From the NCBI GenBank assembly GCA_947172415.1, contig OX359191.1, positions 5,208,001-5,272,000 on the forward strand: 64,000 nucleotides of DNA, read 5' to 3'. The position numbers and the translations under genes were made by a program. The notes under the pieces are model-generated. The model did not search any database and was not told the origin of the DNA. It was given only the letters and a program-made list of their open reading frames with translations. The DNA is from Chondrosia reniformis. Lineage: Eukaryota; Porifera; Demospongiae; Chondrillida; Chondrillidae. Positions 12,205 to 22,452 of this stretch are shown here, one piece after another; position 1 is the stretch's first letter; every line of letters starts with the position of its first letter.

Positions 12205-13725
12205 CTCTCTTTTTTAACCTGCACATGTCCATAATTAATCAAAAGGTAAGTACAAAAATAGATATCATACATTGTGTATAGATGATTGGGGTAAACAGCT
12301 TACAAAAGGGGCAAAATAAGACATTACTGTTCGAAATTAAAATAATGATAAAAACAACAGATAGTGGATGGTAACATGTGAGGGCTAGGGTTACTGCAGC
12401 TCCTGTCATGAGCCCTACGAAGGCACAGCACAGTTAATAAACTTAGCTCTAGCATATCTACTTATAGTGTTAATATGTAAATGGTTACTTTAAATAGAGT
12501 TTTCCCAAATTTTTTGCACCAAATATCATAGGACCGGAGGATGCAGCTTCTGATTACCTTCATTTCCAGCTTTTTTCTTTCTTTTTTGTTGACTCTGACT
12601 ACATTATACAGGCTGTCAGAACTGGCTGTGTTGATGAAACTTCTTGATCCTATTTCAACTGTGATCAGTTTTACGTTAAAACCGTTTCTCTGGCATCTCC
12701 TTTCTAAGTTACTGTATTTCAACCTCTTTCTCTCAGGGGCATGTTCAAAGGCAGTTTCAAATGCAATGGTCAACTCAATGATGGTTATGGATTTTGAGGT
12801 ATCATTCCAGATGACTAGATTGGGTCTCAGGTCAGTTGTTACAATGTGCTGTGGGAAGGAGTATTCGGTGTCCGAGAGGTCCACAGTTTGTTTACTCCCA
12901 TTAGGAAAGTGGTGCTTGAGACAAATTCATGCAGATCCTATAGCACCCTGTCGTGTCTGAGGTTGAAATGGCGATGATTCAGGGCAGTGCTGCAACTGTT
13001 TAGAACATGTGAGAGGGTCTGCTCTTCGGGGCAAAGCTTACAGGAGACTTCTTCCACAGATGGAGGTTGGCATTTTGGTGTAATGTATCCGTGATGGCAT
13101 TGATTGCAAATTTGAAGACATGTCCTGGTAATTTAGTGACAGTTGTGGACCATAGTACAGGGGCTCTGTCAAGGGGAAGATGCATAGTTTGACCCTGAAT
13201 TGACAAACTCTGGCAGTGCTTGATGCAATGTTCTCGGTCTTCTGCTGAAATCCTAGCCTTGACCAACTTCATTAACTGCTTTCTATTGCTACCAGGGTCT
13301 TCTTGCATGACATGAATGACTTCTTGGTATGGTTTGAAGCAGGAACGCTGGTTCGAATTTTCTGCCAGTGTCTTCTGTGTGGCTATGTGTCTCATAAGGG
13401 AATCCTTGGATGCAGTATGGGATGCGGCCATGGCACATTTCAGCTTATATGTGGTGACCAGGGAAGGTAGTTGTAAACCCTCAATACTTTTTGGTAAATA
13501 CAGCCAACTGGTGTTTGCACTTTTGGCCAACGCTTCAGGAAGTTTGTTGCTAGTGACTCAAGTTCCTTATGCAGCCAGGTGACATCAAGGTCAGAAGTGG
13601 CAAAATCCCATAACAATCATGGACAGATTGTGTCTCGGTACAGCTTCAGCCTCTGTTGTCAGGTGAGAAGGGTTTCATCAACACGGTTTAATAACAACTT
13701 TTGCTATTTCCGTTTTCCTCTGTAG
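12205..13725 (-). mobile_element. REL-type LINE copy E2, 5'-truncated
   Basis: It carries the C-terminal half of the element. At 13530-13000 is the post-RT region (LKCAMAASHTASKDSLMRHI). At 12884-12462 is the endonuclease-like domain with YSFPQHIVTTDLRPNLV and IIELTIAFE. The PD-x-E arrangement followed by KRLKYSNLE resembles the restriction-like endonuclease (REL) at the C terminus of R2/NeSL/Hero-type LINEs. In this copy the Asp of RPDLV is replaced (RPNLV). Frameshifts break the frame between the two parts. Its 3' end abuts a CT tract. Confidence 0.8.
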
Positions 13726-13739
13726 GAGAACTGTAACAT

Positions 13740-14600
13740 TGTATCATTGAACAAATTGCATAGAATTGAAGCACTATTCGTTCGTAAGATTTTGGCTACA
13801 GCAGCATCAGGATTGCAGGCTTAAAGGAGAAGGAAAACGGCCATAAGTGATAGGTGTGAAAATGTTTTACCAGACAGTGGAAAATACAAAAATAGAATAA
13901 ATGGTGACGCCAATCAATGTAGGATAATGATATCAAACGATTGTATGTATACTCCTTGTAAATTCCCTTTAGTTTTTATTATAATCGAAAACGTATTTTT
14001 GTACCTTTATCGGGCGCCTCTAGTACTTCATATCTCAGTTAAACAAGGGAATATTCCAGGAGTATACATACAACTTTTAGCCTGTTACTTACTGAAGAGA
14101 TTGACGTCAAAAAATGGTTAGATATACAATCCTCCATAGTCTGGTAAGCTGTTAATTTTCCATTTGTCTCTTCTCCTTCGAATGAAGGTATTGTCACATG
14201 ACAGTCAGCCTAATACTGGTAATATTGCCAAACCATCATACAATGACGTCTTATGGCATTGTACATGAACCCAAATATTTGGTAACATGTTATACAAACA
14301 TTACACTTCCGAAGTTGATATTTTACGTAAGGCTTCTCGATAACGATACAGTTTCCTTGATCGAAGTTTTTTGTCGTCATAAGAGGTAACTGGAAACAGT
14401 AAGCATATTGCATGTCTGCTAATATCTATGTAATTATCAATGGCGAAAATATATGAGCATATAATCAAAAGATAAATAGAACGTTTCAGCCAAGTATATA
14501 GGCCTTAATTCTTAAGCTATTATTTATTTACTATGTTAACAATAGCTGAGGAATTAAGGCCTACGAGGCCGAAACGTTTTATTTATCTTTTGATTATACT
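13740..14600 (+). repeat. Non-coding repeat X, inverted relative to 24880-28740
   Basis: The reverse complement of this stretch aligns to 25050-25309 plus 27838-28740 once two insertions there are removed. Landmarks are GCAGCATCAGGATTGCAGG near 13800 and CCAAATATTTGG near 14270. The right end (about 14470-14600) is a hairpin whose arm holds GCTGAGGAATTAAGGCC...GAAACG, a motif like PLE 3' ends. No ORF of note; probably a non-autonomous element. Confidence 0.7.
14470..14600. repeat. Long imperfect hairpin with PLE-end-like motif
   Basis: ATAATCAAAAGATAAATAGA near 14460-14480 is complementary to TTTATCTTTTGATTAT near 14582-14597. The inner arms AAGGCCTTAATTC-like and GAATTAAGGCCT also pair. The right arm contains CTGAGGA, a GGCC/GGCC stem and GAAAC, but the outer stem needed for a hammerhead is not visible. 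Confidence 0.6.
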
Positions 14601-14959
14601 ACTTTAGAACTTTTAGGTCACGTAGGCCTTCCTCCGCTATACTATAGGTAAATTGTTCATAAGCTTTCCCAAATTTGACAACGTAGTAATAAGCCTCTAC
14701 AATATCACCTATGTAATTCAACAGAGAAATATACCAATCGTCATTCTTGCTTTGATAAAATAGCTTTTAGATAGCTATCATGCCCGTAACATAAGGCTAG
14801 TTTTGCATGTGGATGTAGACTTAGTGACATTAAGATACTTAAAAAGCCAAACTTAAATATAACTGCGATCCATAAAGCTTAAGGCAAAATTTACTGCGAC
14901 ACTCATAAGTAGAAATAGTAAGATAGAATAGCATTAATTCATTTTTGCTTTCCTTTGAA

Positions 14960-17900
14960 TGTTTAGAGGGGGGGAAGATCTTTCAACTGTGGCTTTTGCC
15001 ACACATTGGAGTACGAATGTCTACCTAAAAGGAGTGCTGGATCATCTGAGGAGAAGGAGAGTAAAAGCAAGACTGAGAAGGTTGAGTCCAATATTATGGA
15101 AAGATTTCAAAGCTTTTTTGTTGGACGGCAATTTGTGATTGGCCCAAACTATTTGAGAAAAAAGTCTTAAATCCATTAGTTTGTTTGAATCCCACTGTAA
15201 AATGGTAGAAAAAGCTGTTGCAAAAGGGTTTAATACTTCAACATTTAAGGAAAACTATGTAAAAACTTTTTCTTCTTTCAATTGATCTGAATTGTCCTCG
15301 TCTGAAAAGGAAAGACATTCTTTGTCAAACTGTGTTGCTTGTGCTATGCAGTTTCCAGAAATCCAGAAAACCTTTCTACTGAAGCCTTTTTTGAAATATC
15401 AGATTATGAGAAAGAAAATGCTTCAAAGGAAACATACGGTACGTACAAAAAAAACGTTTACATTGCGTGCGAAATGTGCTCGTACTTCGATCGAATTGGG
15501 AGCGATTTTCACGCTAAATGGCATGATGAAGGGAGCGAACTTCTACGCAATTTCAATAGTACTTCGATCGAATTACATACGAAATGGCATCGAAATTAAG
15601 CGCTGACGATTTACACACGTTAACAAGATGTTTAATAAAAATCAACACCTCAAACAACCGATTGCTGACGATTAACAAACACTATTAATACTCGAGTATT
15701 TAGCTTTGAAATTATTACCACTTCAAGAAGTGTTAATAATTTCAAAGCCAAATACAAATTGAGAGCGAATTTCGATAGTAATTCGTCCATAACTCGCACG
15801 AATAATCTTTGACATTTTATCGTAAGATGTTCGTAGTTTAGTCGTAGTTTGATGGTATTAAAAGCGTAGAATGTTGGAAGTCGATTGAAGTTCGATGTAA
15901 ACCTTATTTTTGTACGTACCGTATAATGAAAAAAAACAGAATTTTGCTAAGCCCCTGAGTGACCATTCTAGAAATATGTGTTACAGTAAAGGGGAAGTTA
16001 ACCAGTTAGTTAAAGAAGTACAAAAGGAGTTAATCCTAGAATTTAAGGGCATACTTGATTCTAGTACCCTTCAAGCTGTTTATTCAAACAACATTTGTTT
16101 AAATAAGGCTGATAGCTTTCGCAAAGAACAATTCATTGGGCCACCCACTGATGACAAAGCCTCAAAAAAGAATCGGTATCCACTGAGACCACATGAATGC
16201 AGCAAATTTCCAGAACTTTGTGATTGCTTAAAACATAGAACCCTAATACTAAGTTTATAGCTAGTGATATAGCTAAATTGTTTGATGTCAATGCTACTGA
16301 TGGCAGTAATAAAATTGTTACTTGCTCAAGAAATTGATCCTTCAATTCCAGGCCTTGAAATAGTTCCAAAGCCAAAGTCTACAAAAAAAGATTCCAAAGC
16401 ACATCTATGGCAGTACCCGTACCTCCTAACAAAAGGCGATTAGTAGACATTGACCGTTCCCTTGTCCAAAGTGGTGTATTAAATGAAGGCATACCATGTA
16501 TTCCCATTACTTTAGTACGATATCACAAAGGAGAAAGGGTGGAAACTGTTGCCCAATGTCGTAAATTTCCTTTGTTTGACATTCGAAATGGTTTACTGAA
16601 GGCCCATGAAAACTTTATGAGGCTTCATACTGATGTTGAGATTGAGAGCAATGAGTAAGGAATATATTCTAGGTGTACTTAGGGAAGGGGCAGGATATTC
16701 TATGAATCAATTTGAAAATTTGAGTTTGGAGGAATTGAAACACCTCCTTTCCAAATACGAGAGGACAAGGACTATCTGGATATGGCATGATCACTCAAGT
16801 CTAGCATCACATGGTATTTTAGCCATAATGGTTGGGGTTATGTATGACCCTATTGTGTTCATGACTGAAAATGAAATAGGTAAAAATGTAGAAGAGTTTC
16901 TCCAAAAAGGAGAAATTCATGTAGTTGCTCATGGGTCCTCATCGTTACAAGATCAGGCTACTTTAATTCCTGAGCGACTCTCAGAATTGGATGGTCTAAG
17001 TGATGAGGTTCTAAGTTCAACTGGAATCAGAATTTCTAATGGCACCTGAAAATTCATTAGATGAGTTTCATCTAGATAGCTACAGTGTCCTTCCTTATGA
17101 GCCTCTCTCTATGATTTAAAGGGCTATCTAGGTGCTGTCTTTAGACAATTTCCCTCAGTTTTAGGACCTTCAAGACTAAAAACTTCATTGTGTGATTATT
17201 TTAGTACCTTGTGGAAGAAGACAAATTTGTATGGTTCTGACCTTCGTAAAGCACTAGTAGATGTAGCTCACATATTCCACTTATATGATACTCCAAGTAC
17301 TGTGTCTACTTTTATTGGCTGTCTTGTTCAACTGTCCAATATTCTGTAATCAAAAGATTCTAACAGAAGTCCCAAACAATGCCTACAGTTTTATAATTGT
17401 GCATATGTTGTTCATGAGCTGCATTGTGAGCTGTTTGGTGACACAATGATCTCAAATTATTTTCATGCTTTACTTGTGCATGGTCCTATGCAACATGAAG
17501 TTGTTAGCTGCAGGTCAACCAACACTGAAAATGAGGAGAGAATATTCAAGAGTGCTGAAGCAGCAGCAAAGTGTACTGATCACAAGCCAGAAAACATGCT
17601 ACCAGGGATACTGAAAAGACTTCAATGTAAAAGGCATCTAAAAACTAGCAACCCTTTGTTAAAATTGAGAAAGGAAAACTCAAGAATTAGTCAGTCTGCT
17701 TCAAAACTTCCTCCCTACCCAGGCACTATCTTCAAGGAAGAGTTTATTAATAGAAGGACAGATTCATACAAGGCTCACCTTAAAACAATAAGTCCTTATT
17801 TAAAGTGTGGTGAAGGGGTTTGGTGGCACAGAGACTCATGTGGCAGCTTTTGCTGCCATGATTCGCAGGATGGTGAAGAAATCTCATCTAAAGGGCCTGA

Positions 17901-18454
17901 ATTGTTACATTTCCGTTGTTGCTGAAAGGTCCGAATCCTGTTGGAAGGAGGTTATTGAAAATAAAATAACACTTCCTATTATCATGGAAAGAGAAAATGA
18001 AAGGGAAGGTAACATATCTGATATTTCCTCTGCTAAATGTATGAATGTTTCAAGTGAACCTGAGTTTTCATTTGAAGCAACATTTATCCAGCCTACTTTG
18101 GCTTCTCCTAAGTCTTCCACTCCAAGTAGGAAAACAATTCAGAGTGAGGAAAGTTCCGAAGCATCTGAAACTGGTGAAGATGGTTTTGTCCAAAAGGAAA
18201 ATAGTAATGGAAATGATGAGCAAAATCCTAGCCTGAACACAGAAGGTACTGTAGATGTACAAGTAGATGAGGTACTGAATAGTTGTCCTGAAGTATCTCT
18301 TGAATCATCAGTGTGTAAAGCTATTGCCAAATTGCTTGGCTCTTCCGCTTATTTGAATATATTTGATCAATTGCGGTGTATGTATAAAGCAAGGAGAGAG
18401 GCATATGTTGCCTTCTCTGAAGGAAAGGTATCATTCACTGGCCCATTACTTTAG
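14960..18454 (+). pseudogene. Transposase-like repetitive-family gene, frameshifted
   Basis: Successive fragments in changing frames give a single protein: CGFCHTLEYECLPK (about 14985) and FFVGRQFVIGPNYL; MYVPYNEK onward at 15910-16260; PPNKRRLVDIDRSL at 16407-16658; TIWIWHDHSSLASHG and HVVAHGSSSLQDQA at 16633-17049; HDLKGYLGAVF and YGSDLRKALVDVAHIF (17110-17340); NCAYVVHELHCELFG, FHALLVHGPMQHE and ERIFKSAEAAAK at 17400-17925; a Ser/Glu-rich tail at 17807-18454. I recognise the set as a family repeated in cnidarian and sponge-like genomes, likely a DNA transposon protein, but cannot name the superfamily. A segment seems deleted near 17045. At least five frame breaks make it inactive. A 485-bp MITE interrupts it. 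Confidence 0.65.
15437..15921. mobile_element. 485-bp MITE with terminal inverted repeats, TA target duplication
   Basis: The left end CGGTACGTACAAAAA and right end TTTTTGTACGTACCG are inverted repeats that continue imperfectly to about 28 bp (GTTTACAT / ATGTAAAC). Both ends are flanked by TA (15435-15436 and 15922-15923), as for Tc1/mariner-type insertions. An internal hairpin (about 15699-15758) pairs TTAGCTTTGAAATTATTA with its complement. No transposase is encoded. It lies inside the transposase-like pseudogene. Confidence 0.85.
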
Positions 18455-18588
18455 GAAAAAGATCTCAGCTAAGAAACGTACGTAATTTAGATCTCCAAAT
18501 AGCACAAGTATCTCCCAATAATACCATGTACAGTGAGTATGCTAAGGACATAAAGCTTTGCTTGAAATTGGTATGTAATCTTCATTAG

Positions 18589-18663
18589 AGAGTCGTTGTG
18601 TGGCTCTATTATAAGAGTCGTTGTATAGCTCTATTATAAGAGTCGTTGTGTGGCTCTATTACA
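18589..18663. repeat. Three tandem 25-bp units
   Basis: The unit AGAGTCGTTGTGTGGCTCTA plus TTATA occurs three times in a row with two or three differences. Confidence 0.9.
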
Positions 18664-18835
18664 ATTTCTACTAAAGGCTTTTTTCAAAGCCATCACTTCT
18701 CAGAAGATTGGCCATGCATATGCAAATGAGTCTATCTGTTCAGATCAACATTCAACCCAGCCATGTACATTCCACTTCATTGTTATGCTGAAATGAATGT
18801 CATTCATCAATTCATACTTCACTAATTTACTGGTA

Positions 18836-18905
18836 ATGAGGATGCATGAAAGACTTAACAAAGTCTAGGTATCCCTCTTTGCTGGCTGGTTAGTGTTCAG
18901 TGTAC
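18836..18905 (-). repeat. Short repeat, inverted copy of 39285-39345
   Basis: CAAAGTCTAGGTATCCCTCTT here is the complement of AAGAGGGATACCTAGACTTTG near 39300. It is probably part of a dispersed non-coding element. Confidence 0.5.
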
Positions 18906-19059
18906 ATAACATCAAGTCATTTTAAATTTCCCATCACAATACATACAGTTAAAGGATTTGTCCATATGGCTTCATTTCTAGGAACACCACCAAATGTCCT
19001 TGAATGGACAATTTCTTTGGTGCTGGTCCCAAAAGTGAACCACATATGGAACAGCATAC

Positions 19060-19126
19060 ATGAAAAATCTAAGATACCATTTTCCTACATGCTATATGCC
19101 TATTCTGTAAAAAGAGCCTATAGGGG
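19060..19126 (-). repeat. 154-bp module, partial copy d
   Basis: The minus strand carries the last 67 bp of the module, ending in the same TTTTTCAT boundary as copies a and c. The 5' half is missing. Confidence 0.75.
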
Positions 19127-19362
19127 ACATGTACAGACCAATACAACAAAATGATACTAATTTACACGCAAGACATTAACAAATAAAGTGAAAACAAGGT
19201 AACAATACGTTGATAATAAGGTCAAATCTTCACCTGCTAGTGCATGGTTAAGGTGGTGAGAAAGTGAATAACAAGCCTATAATGGGCGTGATGACACACC
19301 CTTCAACTAACAGAATAAATAGACTCCACCCAGCATAGCTGCAACAGCTGATACAGCAAAAA

Positions 19363-19689
19363 ATGGCAACCTTCAACTTCGGAAATTTCGACAAATGCCA
19401 GATAACTATAATAAACCCAAAAGAAAACGGAGGAAAAGGAGGTAAAGGAGAAAAGAGAAAGGCTAATACCAAGAAGCCAGAGAACCTACCAAAGCTGTGT
19501 AGGTTCCAAGACAAATGTAAAAAAGGTCCTGGAGAGTGCGAATACAGGCATGTGGAACCTCACCTGCTTGAAGGCTGCAAGAGGCCATTTATGTTGTGTT
19601 GGGGGAAGCCCTGTACAAACCCAAAGTGCAGGTTTGTACATCTGGAGGAGGAAAAGGAACCAGCTGCAAAAAAGAGAAAAGAAATATAA
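19363..19689 (+). CDS. Small CCCH-type zinc-finger protein
   Basis: A 108-residue ORF starts at the first ATG after a stretch free of longer ORFs and ends TAA. Residues about 48-65 (CRFQDKCKKGPGECEYRH) and 79-93 (CWGKPCTNPKCRFVH) are two CCCH fingers with spacings C-x5-C-x6-C-x3-H and C-x4-C-x4-C-x3-H. The flanks are Lys-rich: GGKGGKGEKRK before and AAKKRKEI at the C terminus, the latter a plausible nuclear signal. CCCH proteins usually bind RNA. No intron or splice signal is seen. It is followed within 100 bp by a palindromic tandem repeat, so it may be a transposon gene. The reading frame is undamaged, unlike nearly everything around it. Confidence 0.6.
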   Translation: MATFNFGNFDKCQITIINPKENGGKGGKGEKRKANTKKPENLPKLCRFQDKCKKGPGECEYRHVEPHLLEGCKRPFMLCWGKPCTNPKCRFVHLEEEKEPAAKKRKEI

Positions 19690-19779
19690 ATAAAAAGAAG
19701 AACCAACAAACAGTTTTTTTCAAATCCACCACATGTCAAAAGATTTCAACAATCTAAACAAACTAAAATAAAATGCTAC

Positions 19780-20095
19780 ACAACACAAATCATCTGAACA
19801 GTCTATATTAAAACACTACATTACGCAAATCAACTAGAAAGTCAAAAATGATACATTGCACAAAAGTCTAAAATGATATATTACACAAAAGTCTAAAATG
19901 ATACATTACACAAAAGTCTAAAATGATACATTACAACGTAGCATTTCAGACTCTCTAGTTGATTTGTGTAATGTAGCATTTCAGACTTTCTAGATGATTT
20001 GTGTAACGTCAACTATATAGAAAGTCTAAAATGATACGTTACACAAATCATCTAAAAAGTCTAAAAGGAAATGCACGTTACATAAAACATCTAAC
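19780..20095. repeat. Palindromic satellite of 25-35 bp units
   Basis: Direct units GTCTAAAATGATACATTACA + CAAAA (25 bp, about four copies, 19840-19940) are followed by two inverted units (GTAGCATTTCAGACT...GATTTGTGTAA, about 35 bp, 19938-20009) and then direct units again (to about 20095). The array can fold into long hairpins. Confidence 0.8.
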
Positions 20096-20352
20096 CTTCT
20101 CATTCTTCCACGGAGGATTTTTGATTTCTAGTCCTTTGACGACCCTCACCATACAAGGAACTAATCAATCCATTACGTTTTTCCACTCTGCTGCGTCATC
20201 ATTACATTTTATTATAATAATATAAACTTCATGTGCGAGTCACATGACATTCATGCTACTTCCTGTAAAATGTTCAAATATTTCGCATCTAAAAGCAGCT
20301 TCAAAAAATCAGAAACTAAAACGGACATGTTCGACATGCGTCATTATTGAGT

Positions 20353-22430
20353 GTCAAATTGGGGTTGGTAGGCTTTCCTGAGGAGGCCTTGATAGCCATA
20401 CAGCAGCATTTTGGAACCTTTGCCTTCATTCTTGCCCATTCAAGCCATCTGCTAGTGATGTCTAGTAGGTGCTGACATGAAGCTGGGCCATCTGCTAGGA
20501 GGCAGGTGTCATCAGCATACTGAAGTAGGCTGTTAGGGCAGGAAGAATTGGACATAGGAAAGCCTATGGTATTGTGTTGGGTGATGGTATCAACCAGTGT
20601 GTTCATCACGGTGTTGAAGATGATAACTGATAGTGGATCTCCTTGAAAGACACCAATTTGAATGGGAAATGGATCAGAAGACCATTGCTTGGATGTTATG
20701 ACACCAGCTAGGTTGTTGTAGAGGTCTGAGATGACCGAGACCAGGTGGTGAGGAGCATGATAGTGCTTGAGGGAAAACTGAATAAAATTATGATGAACAC
20801 TGCCATATGCATTGGCAATATCCAGCCAACAGACAGAAAGGGACTTGTGTTTTTACTGGCATCATCGATCATGGAGAGTAGTTTGATATGATATTCCATG
20901 CATCCAGGGATCCCATCAATGAAGGCTTTCTGGACGGTGGTATTGAGGTAGCCATGATAGTCATGAAATCTAGCCCCCGTCTCTTGATGATAAAGGTGTA
21001 GACCTTACCAATGCAGGATGTGAGGGCAAATGGACGGAAATTTACGGGGTCTTTGGGATTGGATTCGGCTGTCTTCTTACCAAGAAGGCGTAGATCACCT
21101 ACTTTCCATTGCTGGGGAACCTTATGAGATTCCCAGGAGGAATTGAAGAGCTGTACCAGGGCTGGCAGGAGTGATGGGCAGTTCCTCAAAACAGATTATG
21201 GAATTTGGTCGGTTGGACTAGGTGATGATGATGGTTTACATCGGTTCAGATTAAGTATTAACTCTTCACTGCAGATGGGTGCCATGTCAAAGGGGACCAT
21301 TGGTTCAGCGACTGTCTTCATCCAGTTTGGTCTCGTGAATGATGCAGGCTCACTCTTATAGGTCTCCTAGAAGAATTTGTCAGCCTGGCTCTTGGGGAAT
21401 TGAGGTTGGATGCTTGTGTATTTTTCATCATCATTGAGGAGTTGACTTACAAATCTCCTGAAGTTGCCAGCAATTCTTTTCTATCATTTTGTGTCTTTTT
21501 CTTGATTTCTTTCTTATTCTCTTCTTTTATCAGTTTACTGTATCATCGAAGCAGATTATGGAATTCCTGAGCAAGCACTTGGTGCTCCTTTTCACTTCCA
21601 CTTTTTCTAATATTATTTATTTGTTTCTTCATTGCTTTCTTTACTTCTCTAACCTTTTTCAGTCCTCTATTGTGTGGGTGTTGGTTGTGTTGATATGACT
21701 GGCCAAGGTGATGATTTCCTGGATTGTTTGACTTGTAAAGGTGCTCATATATGCCTTTGGACAAGATGTCATTCATTCCATCAATTGAATGTGGGGCACA
21801 TACATTAGGCACAAGGTTTAATCTAAAAAAGTCATCAGTAGCTCTCCATTCTTCTTCAGTTTTTGGTACTTTTATATGAGGAGGTGTCTGGAATGACAGT
21901 GATGGTGGTAGATGGGCGTTAGCTGACTTGGTCTGGACTATGGTGGGTTCACCTGGATCAGCTTCTAGGACTGAGGCTTCATTGGTCTGTTCAGAGTCCA
22001 ACAGAGGAGGGTCTTTGCTTGTTGCACAGTTCCTCAGAAGTGTTTCTAGCCTTAGGTATAGTTTCCACATTTTGGAGATGCTGCCTGTCTCACCTTGTTT
22101 CTCTTGAAGAGTGTGTTCTTTTACAGAAGGTGGTCATAGTCGCTGCCTTTCCTCTGAGGGAATCCTTTCAGGTGGTTACCTACCCTGATAAATGCTTTCT
22201 GGCAGAAGGGACAAGAGTTAGAAGTAGCTGAATCCATAGTCTGAGGTGCGAAAACTGACAAACCTCACAATTTCAAAAATGGCATAAAACCCCACAAAAC
22301 TGCACTGACTGAAAGGTTATACCTTAACAAAACAATACCACTAGATAGTAAGGTTGAATATTAGCTCTAGATAGGAGATTAGGCAGACCACTCTACACTG
22401 CACTTTAGGGACACTTTAATTAACCCTTTC
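20353..22430 (-). mobile_element. REL-type LINE copy E3, 5'-complete, 3'-deleted
   Basis: From right to left on the minus strand: 5' UTR (22430-22235); N-terminal zinc-finger-like region starting ATGGATTCAGCTAC (22237), with CPFCQKAF in the first finger; a linker ORF at 22070-21543 (TPPHIKVPKTEEEWRATDDF); RT start at 21189-20869 (QQWKVGDLRLLGKKT, FRPFALTSCIGKVY); and RT catalytic part at 20609-20316 with LLQYADDTCLLADG. Homology to E4 stops at 20353, just after RT, so the CCHC and endonuclease domains are missing. Its 5' end meets the 3' end of E5 across a CT-rich spacer. Confidence 0.8.
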
Positions 22431-22452
22431 ACTCTCTTTCTTTTTTCATCTG
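22431..22452. repeat. CT-rich spacer between LINE copies E3 and E5
   Basis: A short CACTCTCTTTCTTTTTT tract joins the 5' end of E3 to the 3' end of E5, matching the spacers at the other junctions. Confidence 0.6.

Noticed and set aside
12541-12960. 139-residue plus-strand ORF
   Set aside because: Antisense shadow of the LINE endonuclease region. The same holds for the plus-strand ORFs at 23465-23839 and 30406-30900.
13927-14413. Short ORFs in repeat X
   Set aside because: They are not conserved in frame in the inverted copy Y.
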